A stretch of DNA of 64,000 nt from Selaginella moellendorffii (Eukaryota > Streptophyta > Lycopodiopsida > Selaginellales > Selaginellaceae), in assembly GCF_000143415.4 (NCBI RefSeq), contig NW_003314295.1, positions 1,223,923-1,287,922 of the forward strand, in the 5' to 3' direction. Shown here in pieces: positions 30,340 to 41,023 of this stretch. The translations under genes and the position numbers were made by a program. The notes under the pieces are model-generated. The model was given only the letters and a program-made list of their open reading frames with translations, did not search any database and was not told where the DNA came from. The first letter of the stretch is position 1, and each line of letters begins with the position of its first letter.

Positions 30340-32067
30340 ATGGCTGGAGGGCGTTGCGACGAGCGAGCGCTCGCAATGTACACGCGAATCCAAGAGGAGG
30401 GATCCATCCCCAGCCTCGGCCTCCTCTTGGCGGCGCTCAAGGTGTGTAGAAGCACCAGAAATCTCGCCATGGGTCGCAAGCTCCACGCCCACGCCATGGC
30501 CACCGGTAATCACCACGCCTCCAACACCCTCCTCGCCAATCTCCTCATCGACATGTACTCCAAGTGCGGCGCCATCGCCGACGCTTGCCATATCTTCCAC
30601 TCCATGGAATCGCGCGACCTCGTCTCGTGGACGTCGATCATCCAGGCGCTCTCTCGCGCAGGGGAGTTCGCCTTGGCCTTGGATTCCTACGCTGGATTGC
30701 TGGCCGATTCGCGGTGCCCGCCCCCCGATCGACTGGTGCTACTCGCGGCGCTCAAGGCCGTGGCGGGATTGATCGATCGCGATGGCGCTGCGAGGTGCCT
30801 GGAGAAGGTGAGAGCGATCCATGACCGCGCGGCCAGGGTCGGGGTGGAGCTGGATGGATTCGTGGTTGCGGCGCTGGTGGATTCCTACGCCAAGACCGGG
30901 AGCTTCCCGGGCGCGCTACACGTCTTGTGGAGCGCGCGGGAGATCCACGTCGTGTGCTGGACGTCGATCGTCCTGGGCGCTATCAATGCGGGCAATTCGA
31001 GGCTGGCGCTGGAGCTCTTCGAGAGGATGCGCGACGAGGGATGCCAGCCCGACTCCACCGCGCTCCTCGCGGCGATCAAGGCCTGCGCAAATCTGGCCGG
31101 CGAGGGTCAAGATCGAGAGATTAGGGTTCTTCACAAGGGACGAGCTCTCCACTCGATGGCGCTGGCCGCGAATTTGCTCGACCTCGCCGCTGCCAACACG
31201 CTGATCGACATGTACGCCAAGTGTGGCAGCCTCCGCGAGGCGATCCAGGTGTTCGAATCGATCCGGCCGGACAGGAGGAGCATCGTGTCGTGGAATTGCC
31301 TCATCCAGGGAGCCCTCCACAACGACGACCCCAAGCTCGCGCTAAATCTCTACTCGCGCTTGCGCGATTCTTCCTCCCGCGCGCCCAATCGAATCACCCA
31401 CATCGCCGCGCTGAGAGCCTGCGCGAGTTTGGGCGATCTGGATTCCGGGCGAGAGCTGGAAGCCCGGATAAGCCCTAAATGCTTTCTTCCCAGCAATGGC
31501 GATGATCCCCTCTCTCTCTCCAACGCGCTGGTGGATTTCTATGGCAAATGCGCGAGCATGGGCGATGCCGAGAGGGTCTTCTCGTCGATCCCCAGCAAGA
31601 ATCTGGTCAGCTGGACCTCGCTCATTGCGGGATACAGCCGCCAGGGCGATTCCCAGCGAGTTTTCGAGCTCTTCAGGAGGATGCAGTCGAGGGAAGAAGG
31701 AATCAAACCCGATGCGATCACGTATCTCTCGGTGTTATCGGCGTGCTGCCGATCTGGGCACGTGGATCGAGCAAAGTTTTACTTGGAGGAGATGCGATCC
31801 AAGCACGGCATCGCTCCGGGTATCGAGCATTACACTTGCATGGTGAGATTGCTGGGGCAGGCCAACCTCTTGGAGGAGGCGAGAAAGGTGGTGGAGACGA
31901 TGCCTGTGAAACCAGACATTGTGATTTGGATGGCGCTGCTGGAGTGTTGTAAGATGTGGAAGAATTTGCAAGTGGGACGGGTTGCGTTTGAGGGTGTTAT
32001 GAGAATCGATGACAAGAACGCCACGGCTTATGTCCTCATGTCTAGTATTTACGAAGAGGCTCTATAG
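30340..32067 (+). CDS. pentatricopeptide repeat (PLS-class) protein
   Basis: 575 residues in a single exon. Repeated PPR helix pairs run through the protein, for example LIDMYSKCGAIADACHIF (about 69-86), RDLVSWTSIIQALSRAG, NTLIDMYAKCGSLREAIQVF and NLVSWTSLIAGYSRQGD. The mixed repeat lengths are typical of the PLS class, which binds single-stranded RNA in plastids or mitochondria, usually for C-to-U editing. The C-terminus has the start of the E domain (KPDIVIWMALLECCKMWKNL, YVLMSSIYEEAL) and stops, so no DYW deaminase is present. The ORF is open upstream to 30124, but those residues come from the phosphatase pseudogene. The Met at 30340 opens the PPR sequence. A GC-rich island in AT-rich flanks. 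Confidence 0.88.
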   Translation: MAGGRCDERALAMYTRIQEEGSIPSLGLLLAALKVCRSTRNLAMGRKLHAHAMATGNHHASNTLLANLLIDMYSKCGAIADACHIFHSMESRDLVSWTSIIQALSRAGEFALALDSYAGLLADSRCPPPDRLVLLAALKAVAGLIDRDGAARCLEKVRAIHDRAARVGVELDGFVVAALVDSYAKTGSFPGALHVLWSAREIHVVCWTSIVLGAINAGNSRLALELFERMRDEGCQPDSTALLAAIKACANLAGEGQDREIRVLHKGRALHSMALAANLLDLAAANTLIDMYAKCGSLREAIQVFESIRPDRRSIVSWNCLIQGALHNDDPKLALNLYSRLRDSSSRAPNRITHIAALRACASLGDLDSGRELEARISPKCFLPSNGDDPLSLSNALVDFYGKCASMGDAERVFSSIPSKNLVSWTSLIAGYSRQGDSQRVFELFRRMQSREEGIKPDAITYLSVLSACCRSGHVDRAKFYLEEMRSKHGIAPGIEHYTCMVRLLGQANLLEEARKVVETMPVKPDIVIWMALLECCKMWKNLQVGRVAFEGVMRIDDKNATAYVLMSSIYEEAL

Positions 32068-33510
32068 ATTAAAAATGGGTGAGATTTTACACTACTTAAA
32101 GCAAGTAGCAAATGGCCGAGAATATTTTTTTTTCCCTTGCTTGCCAAGAAAAGGATTAAGCCCTAGCATTGGAAACCCTAAAACCTCTAAACATTTAAAG
32201 AAGTAATTAAATTTTTCTGCAACTATTGAAATGGTTCTTATACTCAAAACTATAAAGCCTTAATTCTTTCACAATTGCTAAATTTGGAAGATATAATTGT
32301 TATTTTTCCTATCTTATGCAAAAACGTCACTATTCAAGTGCATTTTTTTTATTTGATAAAATCGCTCACTTTTTAATTAAGAAGGAAAAACAATCTTTTT
32401 GAAGTATATTAGAATTAAACTACATAGCTTTGCTATATTACATAATTGTTTTGCCTAGCACAGTTTTCCACATTGTGAAAGTGGGATATGCCTTTAAATG
32501 CTTTATGCCACACAAATGTTGCATTAATAAACTCAAGAAATATTTATCTAGGCTAAATTGAGTTTAAATTAATGCAAAATAACATAGTTAATCATATAGT
32601 AACAAAGCTTTGAGAATGATTTTTGTAATTTTTGTGTTTATGTAAAGGAAATTAATTTTTATTATTTATATAGTTGATCAAAAATAAATTTCAAAAGAAT
32701 CACATACTTTTTAGCTTCTAAAGTCTCATCAATATAACAAATTCTATATATATATATATATATATATATAGGTTATTTTTTGATCTTATATAAAAGATGC
32801 ACTCTCATGACTATATGTGCCAGCTTACAAGTTGTAATAATTTTTTTGTATGTATATATATGTATTTTCTAGTGAACTTATATATATGTAATATTTTAGT
32901 GAACTTTATTAACATATAACTACAATAGTATTATTTTAATTTTTTTTTGCTAAGGATTGATTTAGATTTCATCACTTCTATTATGCAAGGATAATAATTT
33001 CTATCTAAAGTTCCTAAAATTTTTATATAAATTTTCTACAATGTAATTTTGGTAAAATATAGTTTTGGATTTGTGTATAAGAATTATTTATAGCTTTTAT
33101 TATGGTAAGCAATTTGTTAACACAGTTTTGCGGGGAAGTATACCTCCCAAGAGGGGAGGTGTACTTGGGGTGGGTGGCCTAAGAAAAAATTTTACAAGCT
33201 TGAAATATATGAAAAACAAAACACATATGTGCTTAAATTGGTATAACACATATATATAACTCATAAAATAATATTTTACACATATCAATGCATGCATTGG
33301 TGCCCACCATGTATGCATGGCAAAGTCTAGGTCAGCATTATATATACAATTTTTTGCATTGCATAAATTTCAATTCTATGTTAGGTTTTTTAACACAGTA
33401 AGGTTTAAAGCTTATATAGAGATTTGCTACTGTGGACTACACAGCAACCAAGTCATAACAATGTGCTTATTCAACTTCTACTATAAAGTTAGAAGCGTGG
33501 TCTTGACTTA
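32068..33510. other. AT-rich intergenic DNA
   Basis: No gene is supported. It contains a (TA)n run at about 32744-32770 and further ATATAT tracts. A GGGGAGGTGTACTTGGGGTGGG-type G-rich patch lies near 33130-33180. Confidence 0.6.
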
Positions 33511-33515
33511 ATAGG

Positions 33516-33901
33516 TGTCAAGACCCCCAACTAGATCAAGACTAGAAAATGCTAAAGACAAAGAGAAAAGCTAGTGGAAACAAAGAAGAAGCCTTAGACT
33601 GGCGTTGATTCAGATTGTGGAGAAATGGAACAAGGCTAACCTATATATACTATAGGTTGATGAATCTCCACCACTCTTGGATCGAGGACGGCTTAAATAT
33701 AGCTGAGGTCAAGGAGGCGCCACATCAATATCAGGAATGTGGCTCGAGACTCAGGAATCGGGAAGTGTCTTGAGAGTCAGGAATAGGGAAGTGTCTCGAG
33801 AGTCAGGAATAGGGAAGTGTCTCGAGAATCAGGAATGTGGTCTGCATGTCAGGAATCTGGCGAGAGTTAGGAATGTGGCAAGAATTAGGGGATTCCTGAC
33901 A
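33516..33901 (-). repeat. 3' LTR of Gypsy element 2
   Basis: 386 bp with TG/CA ends. It contains CCTATATATACTATAGG (a palindromic TATA-like promoter) and about four copies of a GAGTCAGGAATAGGGAAGTGTCTC-type 24-mer at roughly 33745-33850. Confidence 0.95.
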
Positions 33902-33912
33902 GCACCCCCTCC

Positions 33913-34524
33913 TCAAGAACGAGTGGAACGAGGATGTGAATGAGAACAACGAGGAGGATGAGATGAGTGGCGAGGGATGGGAGATGGAGAAAAAGAATGA
34001 GGACTGGGACGACTAGGATAACGGTGGTGGAAGTCCTGAACAAGGTCAGGAGAATGAATCAAGTTATCTGTAGGTTCCCAAGTGCGTTCTTCAGGCCCGT
34101 AACCCTTCCAGTCGACCAGATAGTAGAGTTTAAACCGTGAAATCTTGGAATCAAGGATGTTCTGAACCTCGTACTCAGACCCATCCTTGAGCTGCACTAG
34201 TGGAGGTGGAGGAATGACCCGATTGGGAATAGGACTGGGAATATAAGGCTCAAGGAGAGAGGAATGAAAAACGGGGTGAATTTGATATGAGGAGGGAAGT
34301 GCAAGGCGATAAGTGACAGAATTAATGATGGCAGTGATAGGGAAAGGACCGAGGCGTTTGAAATCAAGTTTTGGACAAGGCCTGGTGGTGGAGATATTTC
34401 GCCGGAGGAGCCAAACTTTATCCCCAATATTGTAAGGGGGACAATTCTGACGATGGATATTGGCAAATGTTTTGTGAGATTCCTGAGCACGATGGAGGTG
34501 GAAGGAGATGGAGTTGTGGATTTC
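33913..34524 (-). pseudogene. integrase C-terminus and chromodomain of Gypsy element 2
   Basis: After the GDKVWLLRRNI-type integrase C-domain comes YEVQNILDSKISRFKLYYLV, DWKGYGPEERTWEPTDNL, a chromodomain of chromovirus type thought to direct integration into chromatin. One stop at about 34197 separates ..IPPPPL from VQLKDGSEYEV. Confidence 0.8.
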
Positions 34525-35313
34525 TTAGAGGTTGGAGACAAATGCCTCAGAGCGGGGATTTGAATGAGAGGATTCGGATAGAGAAGGAAGTGAGAGATTG
34601 AATCGGGGATTTCGGCCAGAGTTTGCAAAGAAGGGGGAAATTCGAAGAGAGGAGTGAATAGAGTTGTTATAGGAGAACTCAGCAAGGGGAAGGATATTGA
34701 ACCAGTTATCCTGATGATAGTTGATAAAGCACCTCAAGAATTGTTCCAACGTCTGAATCATTCGCTCGGACTGCCCATCAATTTGAGGATGATACGCCGA
34801 AGAGAGGTTGGCCTTCACTCCAAGCAGCTGCAAAAACCGTTGCCAGAAATGAGAGATGAACTGAGGCCCCCGATCCGAAACCACATCTGTAGGAATCCCA
34901 TGAAGTCGGAAAATTTCCCTAAATACCAGTTTTGCCATGTCCTCACCCGAAAACTCCTTGGTACATGGCAAGAAGTGCGCCATCTTTGTGAAGCGATCCA
35001 CCACGACTAAAATGCTGTTGAAGCCTCAAGAACTCGAAAGATCACTCAAGAAATCCATGGAGATGAATTCCCAAGGACCTGAAGGGACCAGAAGGGAACG
35101 AAGCAAACCTGAAGGAAGGTGGCGAGGTACCTTATTCCGGGCGCAAGTGTCACAGGAGGTAACAAAAGCTTTGATGTAGTCGTCTATGTGAGGCCACCAA
35201 AAGTCCCGTGCAATTAGCTCATAGGTTTTCGCAATGCCGAAGTGACCAGCAGTCGGGCTATCGTGGCACGCCATTAGGACCAACCTTCGAGCATCACCTT
35301 CAGGAACGTAAAG
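34525..35313 (-). pseudogene. integrase region of Gypsy element 2
   Basis: HHCC domain (HDSPTAGHFGIAKT.., CDTCARNK) and DDE core (FISMDFLSDL, then VDRFTKMAHF, VVSDRGPQF, HPQIDGQSERM). A TGA lies in the core after LSDLSSS, and a TAG at 34525-34527 follows EAFVSNL. Catalytic residues are present but the frame is broken twice. Confidence 0.85.
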
Positions 35314-36846
35314 TTACTCCCCATGGTATAATAAGCCATCTAAGAACTCAAACTCGTCAAATTGCCGGCAGTCGGGAGTCACAGGGTGTCCAGCCTGAAG
35401 ATGGGGGAAAATGTTGCTGGCGAGATCATCGGATTGAAGATTGTTTCTGATGGCATCCATCAAGGAGGAGTCCTGAGAGGCCAGGGAAATTGCCATAACT
35501 TGAAGCCGATCAGGACCGAGGATAATTTGATCCTGTTGATTGAAGGCAGGATTACTAGGCCTGAGACTGAGATAGGAGCGCCTTGAAAGAGCATCAGGAA
35601 GGCCTTGAAGCTTTCCAGGTCTGTACTTGATAACAAAGTCAAACCGACTCAGGAATTGTGCCCACCTTGCTTGACGACAGCTTAAAACTCGGGAAGTGGC
35701 AAAGTACTCGAGATTTTTGTGATCCGTCCAGATTGTTGTTTGATGGCCTGCCCCCTCCAAGAAACGGCGCCACTCTCCAAAGGAATCCACGATGGCAAGG
35801 AGCTCCTTGTCGTGGATTTCATAATTGATCTCCGCAGGCTGGAATTTCCGAGAATGAAAAGCGACCGGATGAAGTTCTTGATCTGCTCCGAGTTGAGACA
35901 GCACAGCACCGATGGCAAAGTCGGAGGCGTCAGCCTCGATGAAGAAAGGGTGTGAGGAATCAACATGGATCAAAACGGGAGCAGAACTGAAGGCTGCCTT
36001 GAGTGTGTCGAAGGCATGCTGGGTAGCAGTAGACCAAGAGAAGGGAACATCCTTGCGAGTGAGATGTGTGAGAGGAAGGACAATGTCAGAGTAGTGATCA
36101 ATGAATTTGCGGTAGAAGTTGGCGAAGCCAAGGAAAACCTGAACGTCCGACATTGATTGTGGAGGCTCCCACTCGAGAATAGTCTTGACTTTGGCAGGAT
36201 CCATCGTGATACCCTCAGGAGTGACAATGTATCCAAGGAACTCCACAGACTGCTGATCGAAGGAACATTTCTCAAGCTTCGTGTATAGGCCGTGTTCTCG
36301 CAGCTTCGCCAGCACCTTGCGTACATGTTTGTCGTGCTCCTCCTGAGTTCTTGAGTAGATAAGGATGTCATTGAGGTAGACAATCACCATCTGATCAAGA
36401 AACTCCCGAAAGACGTCGTTCGCCATGTGTTGGAAAACTGCTGGAGCATTTGTCAAGCCAAATGGCATGACAGTGTACTCGAAGTGGCCATAGCGGGTTC
36501 GGAACGCAGTCTTCCATTCATCACTAGGCCGGATCCAGATCAGGTTGTATGTGCCACGGAGGTCAATCTTGGTGAAGAAGTGGGCACCGCCGAGGCGTTC
36601 CAACAGGTCCGAGATCAGGGGCAGCGAATAGCGGTTCCGAACAATCACCTTGTTCAAACCTCGGTAATCGATGACTAGCCGCAAACTCCCATCCTTCTTC
36701 TTGACAAAGAAGATAGGCGCTCCAGTTGGGGACTGCGAATGTTGAATGAACCCCGAGGCAAGGTTCTCATCCATGTACTCTTTGAGGGCCTTAAGCTCAG
36801 ACGGGGATAACCCGTAGATAGGCCCCCACGGAGGTGACGCTCCTTC
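35314..36846 (-). pseudogene. reverse transcriptase-RNase H region of Gypsy element 2
   Basis: Long open stretch with RT motifs [46 protein letters not shown] and VIVYLNDILIYSR. The usual YxDD is YLND here, so the first catalytic Asp of the pair is Asn. RNase H follows (FFIEADASDFAIGAVLSQ, EIHDKELLAIVDSFGEWR, WTDHKNLEYF). It ends with TAA at 35314-35316, after LLYHGE. Confidence 0.88.
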
Positions 36847-37706
36847 CTATAAATCAATGGGACAGTCATAAGGCTGATGAGCAGGCAGTACACTAGTTTT
36901 TTTCTTATCAAACACATCCCCAAAATCATGATACTTCTTAGGAAGACTAACAAGAAAAACATGCAAAGCAAAAAGGAAAATAGGTTCTTCATAAAGGAGT
37001 TCTTTCATAGTGATTGTGGGGATAAGAGGAGGTGTATGACTAAATGGAATGATGAGACGAGGATACTGTCCAGTGTAAGATGGAAGAGAGGAAAAAGAAG
37101 AGGGTGAAAACTTCGTAGAGTCAGGAATAGAACCCTGATTTGAGTTTAGGGAACTTTTCCTGATTCGGACTCGATGAACAGCAGGGGAAGCCGTGGGAGA
37201 TGGTGATGTGGGAGAGATGAGCTGTAAGTCCTTCCAACAAATCTGAGGCTGATGTAGTTGGAACCAAGGAAGACCGAGCACCACAGAGGAGGACTTGCTG
37301 TTGATGATGTTGAAGGCGATATCGGTGACGGTGGACCCGATGTGTACTCGAACAGGCAACGTTTCCCTAAGTCTAGAAGATGAAGACACAAAATGCCCGC
37401 CGATGCCTTCAACCCTCAGATCCCGTATGGTAGGAGAAAGAGGAACGTGATGTCGGGTAGCAAAGTCCATGTCCATGAAGCAAGAAGTTGCACCCGAGTC
37501 CAGTAGTGCCAAAGCCTTGAGTCCTGATTGTCCGGTGAAAGAAAGGAGACATGGGACACGGAAGTTGCGAGAATTGGTGGTGGCTTTGATGAAAGGTGGT
37601 GAGGAGCTTGATAAGGAAGAAAAGTGATTTTTATTCGGGGAGTCCAAACAGACAGCTCCTACTCTGTTTGGACAGAGTCGTTTCCCGACTGCAACAGAGG
37701 TGGACT
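36847..37706 (-). pseudogene. protease region of Gypsy element 2
   Basis: The minus-strand frame has the retropepsin motif ALLDSGATSCFMD and the downstream flap-like VVLGLPWFQLHQPQICW. It continues to DCPIDL and then TAG at 36847-36849. RT sequence follows in frame beyond the stop. Confidence 0.85.
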
Positions 37707-38636
37707 TTAAGGCAGAGTGAACTCGAGCAGTCGGGGAGGCTTCTTGGGACACACAGCTGCTTTGTGATTAGGATCAGCACAGTAGAGGCAAAGATTATAA
37801 GATATTTGACGTTGCTTCTTAGCAAGACTCAACTTCCCTCTAATGAGTCGGGGAGTACCAGAAATATCCATCAGGACCGGAGCAGTAGGTTCAGGACTAT
37901 GCCCCGAAGACTCAAGCTGGGATTCCTGAGTCTGGGACAGAAAAACAGTGGCGCGGCGACTTTCCTGACGACGTTCAAAGAGACGATTGTCACATCGAAC
38001 AGCTTTGTTGATGGCGTCCGACAGGTCCTTGGGATCCTCCATGGTGAGCAACAAATCCTTGACACCGTTGTTGAGGCCGAAACGAAATTGGTCAATCAGG
38101 GCCCGCTCATCCCACTGAGTGTCCAAGGCAAGGAGTTGGAACTCTGCAGCGTAGATTGAGGTAGGATGAGACCCCTGAGAGAGACGTCTCATCCTTGTGG
38201 TAGCAGCCTAAACCCAATCCGTCTCGCCAAAACATGCTTCGAGCTTCTCTTTGAACAATTGAAGATCCATCAACTCCGGAACCATGACCCCTTTCATGCT
38301 CTTCTCCAGAAGAGGAGAAAACCATGACAAAGCTGCACCCTCGAGCAACGTCCCAATCACGCCGATTTGAGACTTGGGAGTGGGGTACCGCCAATGTTGA
38401 AGTGCAAAGATCAGCTCCATTTGGTTCAAAAATCCACGAAGCTCCGAACGCTTGCCTGAAAATTTCGCCGGGAAACTCACCTTCGGTTCAGGAACTTTGC
38501 TGGATCCTTGAGCCGAAAGTGAAGCAAGCTCCTGCTGCATGCGAAGAAGGGTTGCCTTCAGCTTAGTATTCTCAGACTGGATTTTTGCAAGGACTTCAGC
38601 AAAGAAATCAGGATGGCTTGGAGACTCCATTGGCAA
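37707..38636 (-). pseudogene. Gag region of Gypsy element 2
   Basis: The frame from 38636 (MPMESPSHPDF) contains a coiled-coil-like LAKIQSENTKLKATLLRMQQ and a capsid-type stretch (FLNQMELIFALQHWRY, GAALSWFSPLLE). It ends at a stop at 38208. The next in-frame block (38192-37707) continues the capsid (FGLNNGVKDLLLTMEDP) and has a CCHC zinc knuckle (CLYCADPNHKAAVC). A single nonsense codon splits the protein. Confidence 0.85.
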
Positions 38637-38727
38637 AAAGAAAGAAAAGAAAGGGGGAAAAAGACAAAGGCAATCAAATAATCAAAACGAGCTAAAAGAA
38701 AAGCAAAAAGCATAATCTGAATCAAAC

Positions 38728-39113
38728 TGTCAAGACCCCCAACTAGATCAAGACTAGAAAATGCTAAAGACAAAGAGAAAAGCTAGTGGAAACAAAGAAG
38801 AGGCCTTAGACTGGCGTTAATTCAGATTGTGGAGAAATGGAACAAGGCTAACCTATATATACTATAGGTTGATGAATCTCCACCACTCTTGGATCGAGGA
38901 CGGCCTAAATATAGCTGAGGTCAAGGAGGCGCCACATCAATATCAGGAATGTGGCTCAAGACTCAGGAATCGGGAAGTGTCTTGAGAGTCAGGAATAGGG
39001 AAGTGTCTCGAGAGTCAGGAATAGGGAAGTGTCTCGAGAATCAGGAATGTGGTCTGCAGGTCAGGAATCCGGCGAGAGTCAGGAATGTGGTAAGAATTGG
39101 GGGATTCCTGACA
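38728..39113 (-). repeat. 5' LTR of Gypsy element 2
   Basis: 386 bp, nearly identical to 33516-33901, with the same internal 24-mer repeats. On the minus strand the primer-binding region reads GTTTGATTCAGATTATG, which I cannot assign to a tRNA. Confidence 0.95.
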
Positions 39114-39118
39114 ATAGG

Positions 39119-39339
39119 TTTTTGACTTGATGCCATCAATCTTGTGGCTTGGATGGTATTTGTAGCTAAATACAGTCACTAAGGAGACACTACCTCCATG
39201 TTTGAAAGCTTTCACAACATGCAACATCTTGGCCTTCTTCTTGATAGCTTTACATTCCTCTCAATCATTAGCATTTGTAACTATGTGGGGTTTGTGAAAC
39301 AAGGAAAAGAGTGCTTGTATGCAATGGAGACATTTGTCC
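39119..39339. other. flank of the element, nothing recognised
   Basis: The sequence resumes the host DNA interrupted by element 2. No gene recognised. Confidence 0.4.
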
Positions 39340-39583
39340 TAAGTGTGAGCATTACCAAGGAGTGATTGATCTTTTGGGATAAGTAAGCCATTTAAATAAG
39401 ATATTGATGGTGTTAAAATTTATGCTTCTAGAGCCAAGCTGTGTAACTTGGATTATTATTTTGAGCGGGTGTAAGAATTGGAAAAATATGCAGGTTGGGA
39501 AGATTGCATATGACTCTTTGGTAAAGATTGATAAGAGGAGCAAAGTTGCATATACACTTATGGCTAATCTATATAGGAATTAA
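39340..39583 (+). pseudogene. PPR protein C-terminal remnant
   Basis: Plus-strand pieces EHYQGVIDLLG, LLEPSCVTWIIILSGCKNWK and NMQVGKIAYDSLVKIDKRSK, followed by VAYTLMANLYRN, align with the E-domain end of the PPR gene at 30340-32067 (..IEHYTCMVRLLG.., YVLMSSIY). It starts with a stop-interrupted repeat and has no upstream body. Confidence 0.7.
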
Positions 39584-40609
39584 CATTTGCCTGCTTGTTG
39601 AAGGAACAAAAGTTGGCAGTTACGACCAAGAAAGCACTAAATAAGCACTCCATTATAATGTGTGATGTTGTGATGAGCCAAGAAGATCCCATTCAAAACC
39701 TCAATTTTGGTGATGATGCTTTCTATCCCATTGCTCCACAGATTGTTCATGAATTTCATCTTTATATGATATTGTAAAAGGAAAAAAAGAGTTGTGAAAT
39801 ATTTATCTCACATGATAGAAATTAGTGTTGCATACTTTATGCTAAATACTTGCTCATATAGAACACTTACTAAATTTGTGGTGACATAATGCTATCTAGG
39901 ATGATGTGGCATCACTTTTACATGGTAATTTAAGGTGTCATGACCCAAGCATACATGGCATACCCCATGACAAAAATATTATACACATAATCATGTTTTG
40001 ATTGCTTATATAGCAATCAAAAAGTGATTGTGTGCATAATATTTTGCATGCAACTCAAAAAAAATAAAATAAATCCACACATGTGTAAATATATAATGTT
40101 CCCATGCACAATCACATATTTGTTGCCATACCTTTGTTTCTAAAATAAATCAACTACTCAAGGTTTTTTGACTTTGAGAAGGCTGTCACCTTTATCTACA
40201 TAATACAAATGAATTTTGTATAATATTCATTCTTTGACATTTTGCAATAAATTAATTTCAAACTCTCACTATAATGGCAATGCATGGTAGCCAAAAGATT
40301 CCTGCCCCTCATTCATTTTGATCATTTTCAAGGGCTTTGCTTTTTCACTCTCACATCACTTAGAGGGACCTAAGTCCACATATCAATTGAAAAGGCAAAA
40401 AACCATATTGACTTTAGATGTTAGGAATGATGCAATCCATCTTTAATCGTGCAAAGTTTTTCTATAATAAAGCTTTCCTCTTCAAAAGCAAACCAAAGAT
40501 TAATTTCGTGACCATGGCTTTAGTTTATGTGCAAGTTGCACTACAAGCCAGCAATCATATGCTGCTCTTTACTGGGATCCAGTAAGACAGGCTCAAGAAT
40601 AGGAAGCAC
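39584..40609. other. intergenic, no gene supported
   Basis: AT-rich. There is a 60-codon open frame at 39595 without recognisable features. An approximate inverted repeat (TAATCATGTTTTGATTGC / GCAATCAAAAAGTGATTG) lies at about 39990-40035. Confidence 0.4.
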
Positions 40610-41023
40610 CGGTTTCACCAGTCAGTTCTTCACTAATCAATCAAGTGGTAAGACACCAAGCTGGCTCTAGCTTGCAATGCAAGTGAAAACACAAAACAAA
40701 ATGCCTGGAGTCAAACTCAAGCCATACAAAACATATAAAATAAAGTGGTAACATGCCCAGGTTAAAACAGTGCTAATTAAGTTCCTAATTATTAAGATGG
40801 CTACTAAACATCTCTACATTTTATAATTACTCGGATAGAGGCATCAAGAGGGTCCATGAAGCTTAGTCCAGCAAAAATTTGTGAATTCATTCATTCATTC
40901 ATCTCTGGGCCATGTTGTGACACAAAAGTTGTGATAAGAAGGTTTACCTATCACATTGGGGCGACACATATCTTAACTTACAATTGAATGTGGAAAACCA
41001 GAACAACAAGCCTAGTTCTAAGG

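Larger units (their letters stand above)
33516..39113 (-). mobile_element. Gypsy LTR retrotransposon 2 (chromodomain-bearing), nearly full-length
   Basis: Two 386-bp LTRs (33516-33901 and 38728-39113), both TGTCAAGACC...TTCCTGACA, flank a minus-strand gag-pol. ATAGG occurs immediately outside both ends (33511-33515 and 39114-39118) as the 5-bp target duplication. A purine tract (GAGGAGGGGG on the minus strand) abuts the 3' LTR. The LTRs differ at roughly nine or ten positions, so insertion is fairly recent. Coding order is Gag, protease, RT-RNase H, integrase, chromodomain, the chromovirus arrangement within Ty3/Gypsy. Several nonsense codons break the polyprotein. Confidence 0.95.

Noticed and set aside
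30276-31320. Several long frames on both strands across the PPR gene
   Set aside because: Shadows caused by the GC-rich coding sequence; only the plus frame shows the PPR helix pattern.
33737-33943. Small ORF with repeated ESGI/RVRN units
   Set aside because: It translates the 24-bp tandem repeats inside the LTR of Gypsy element 2.
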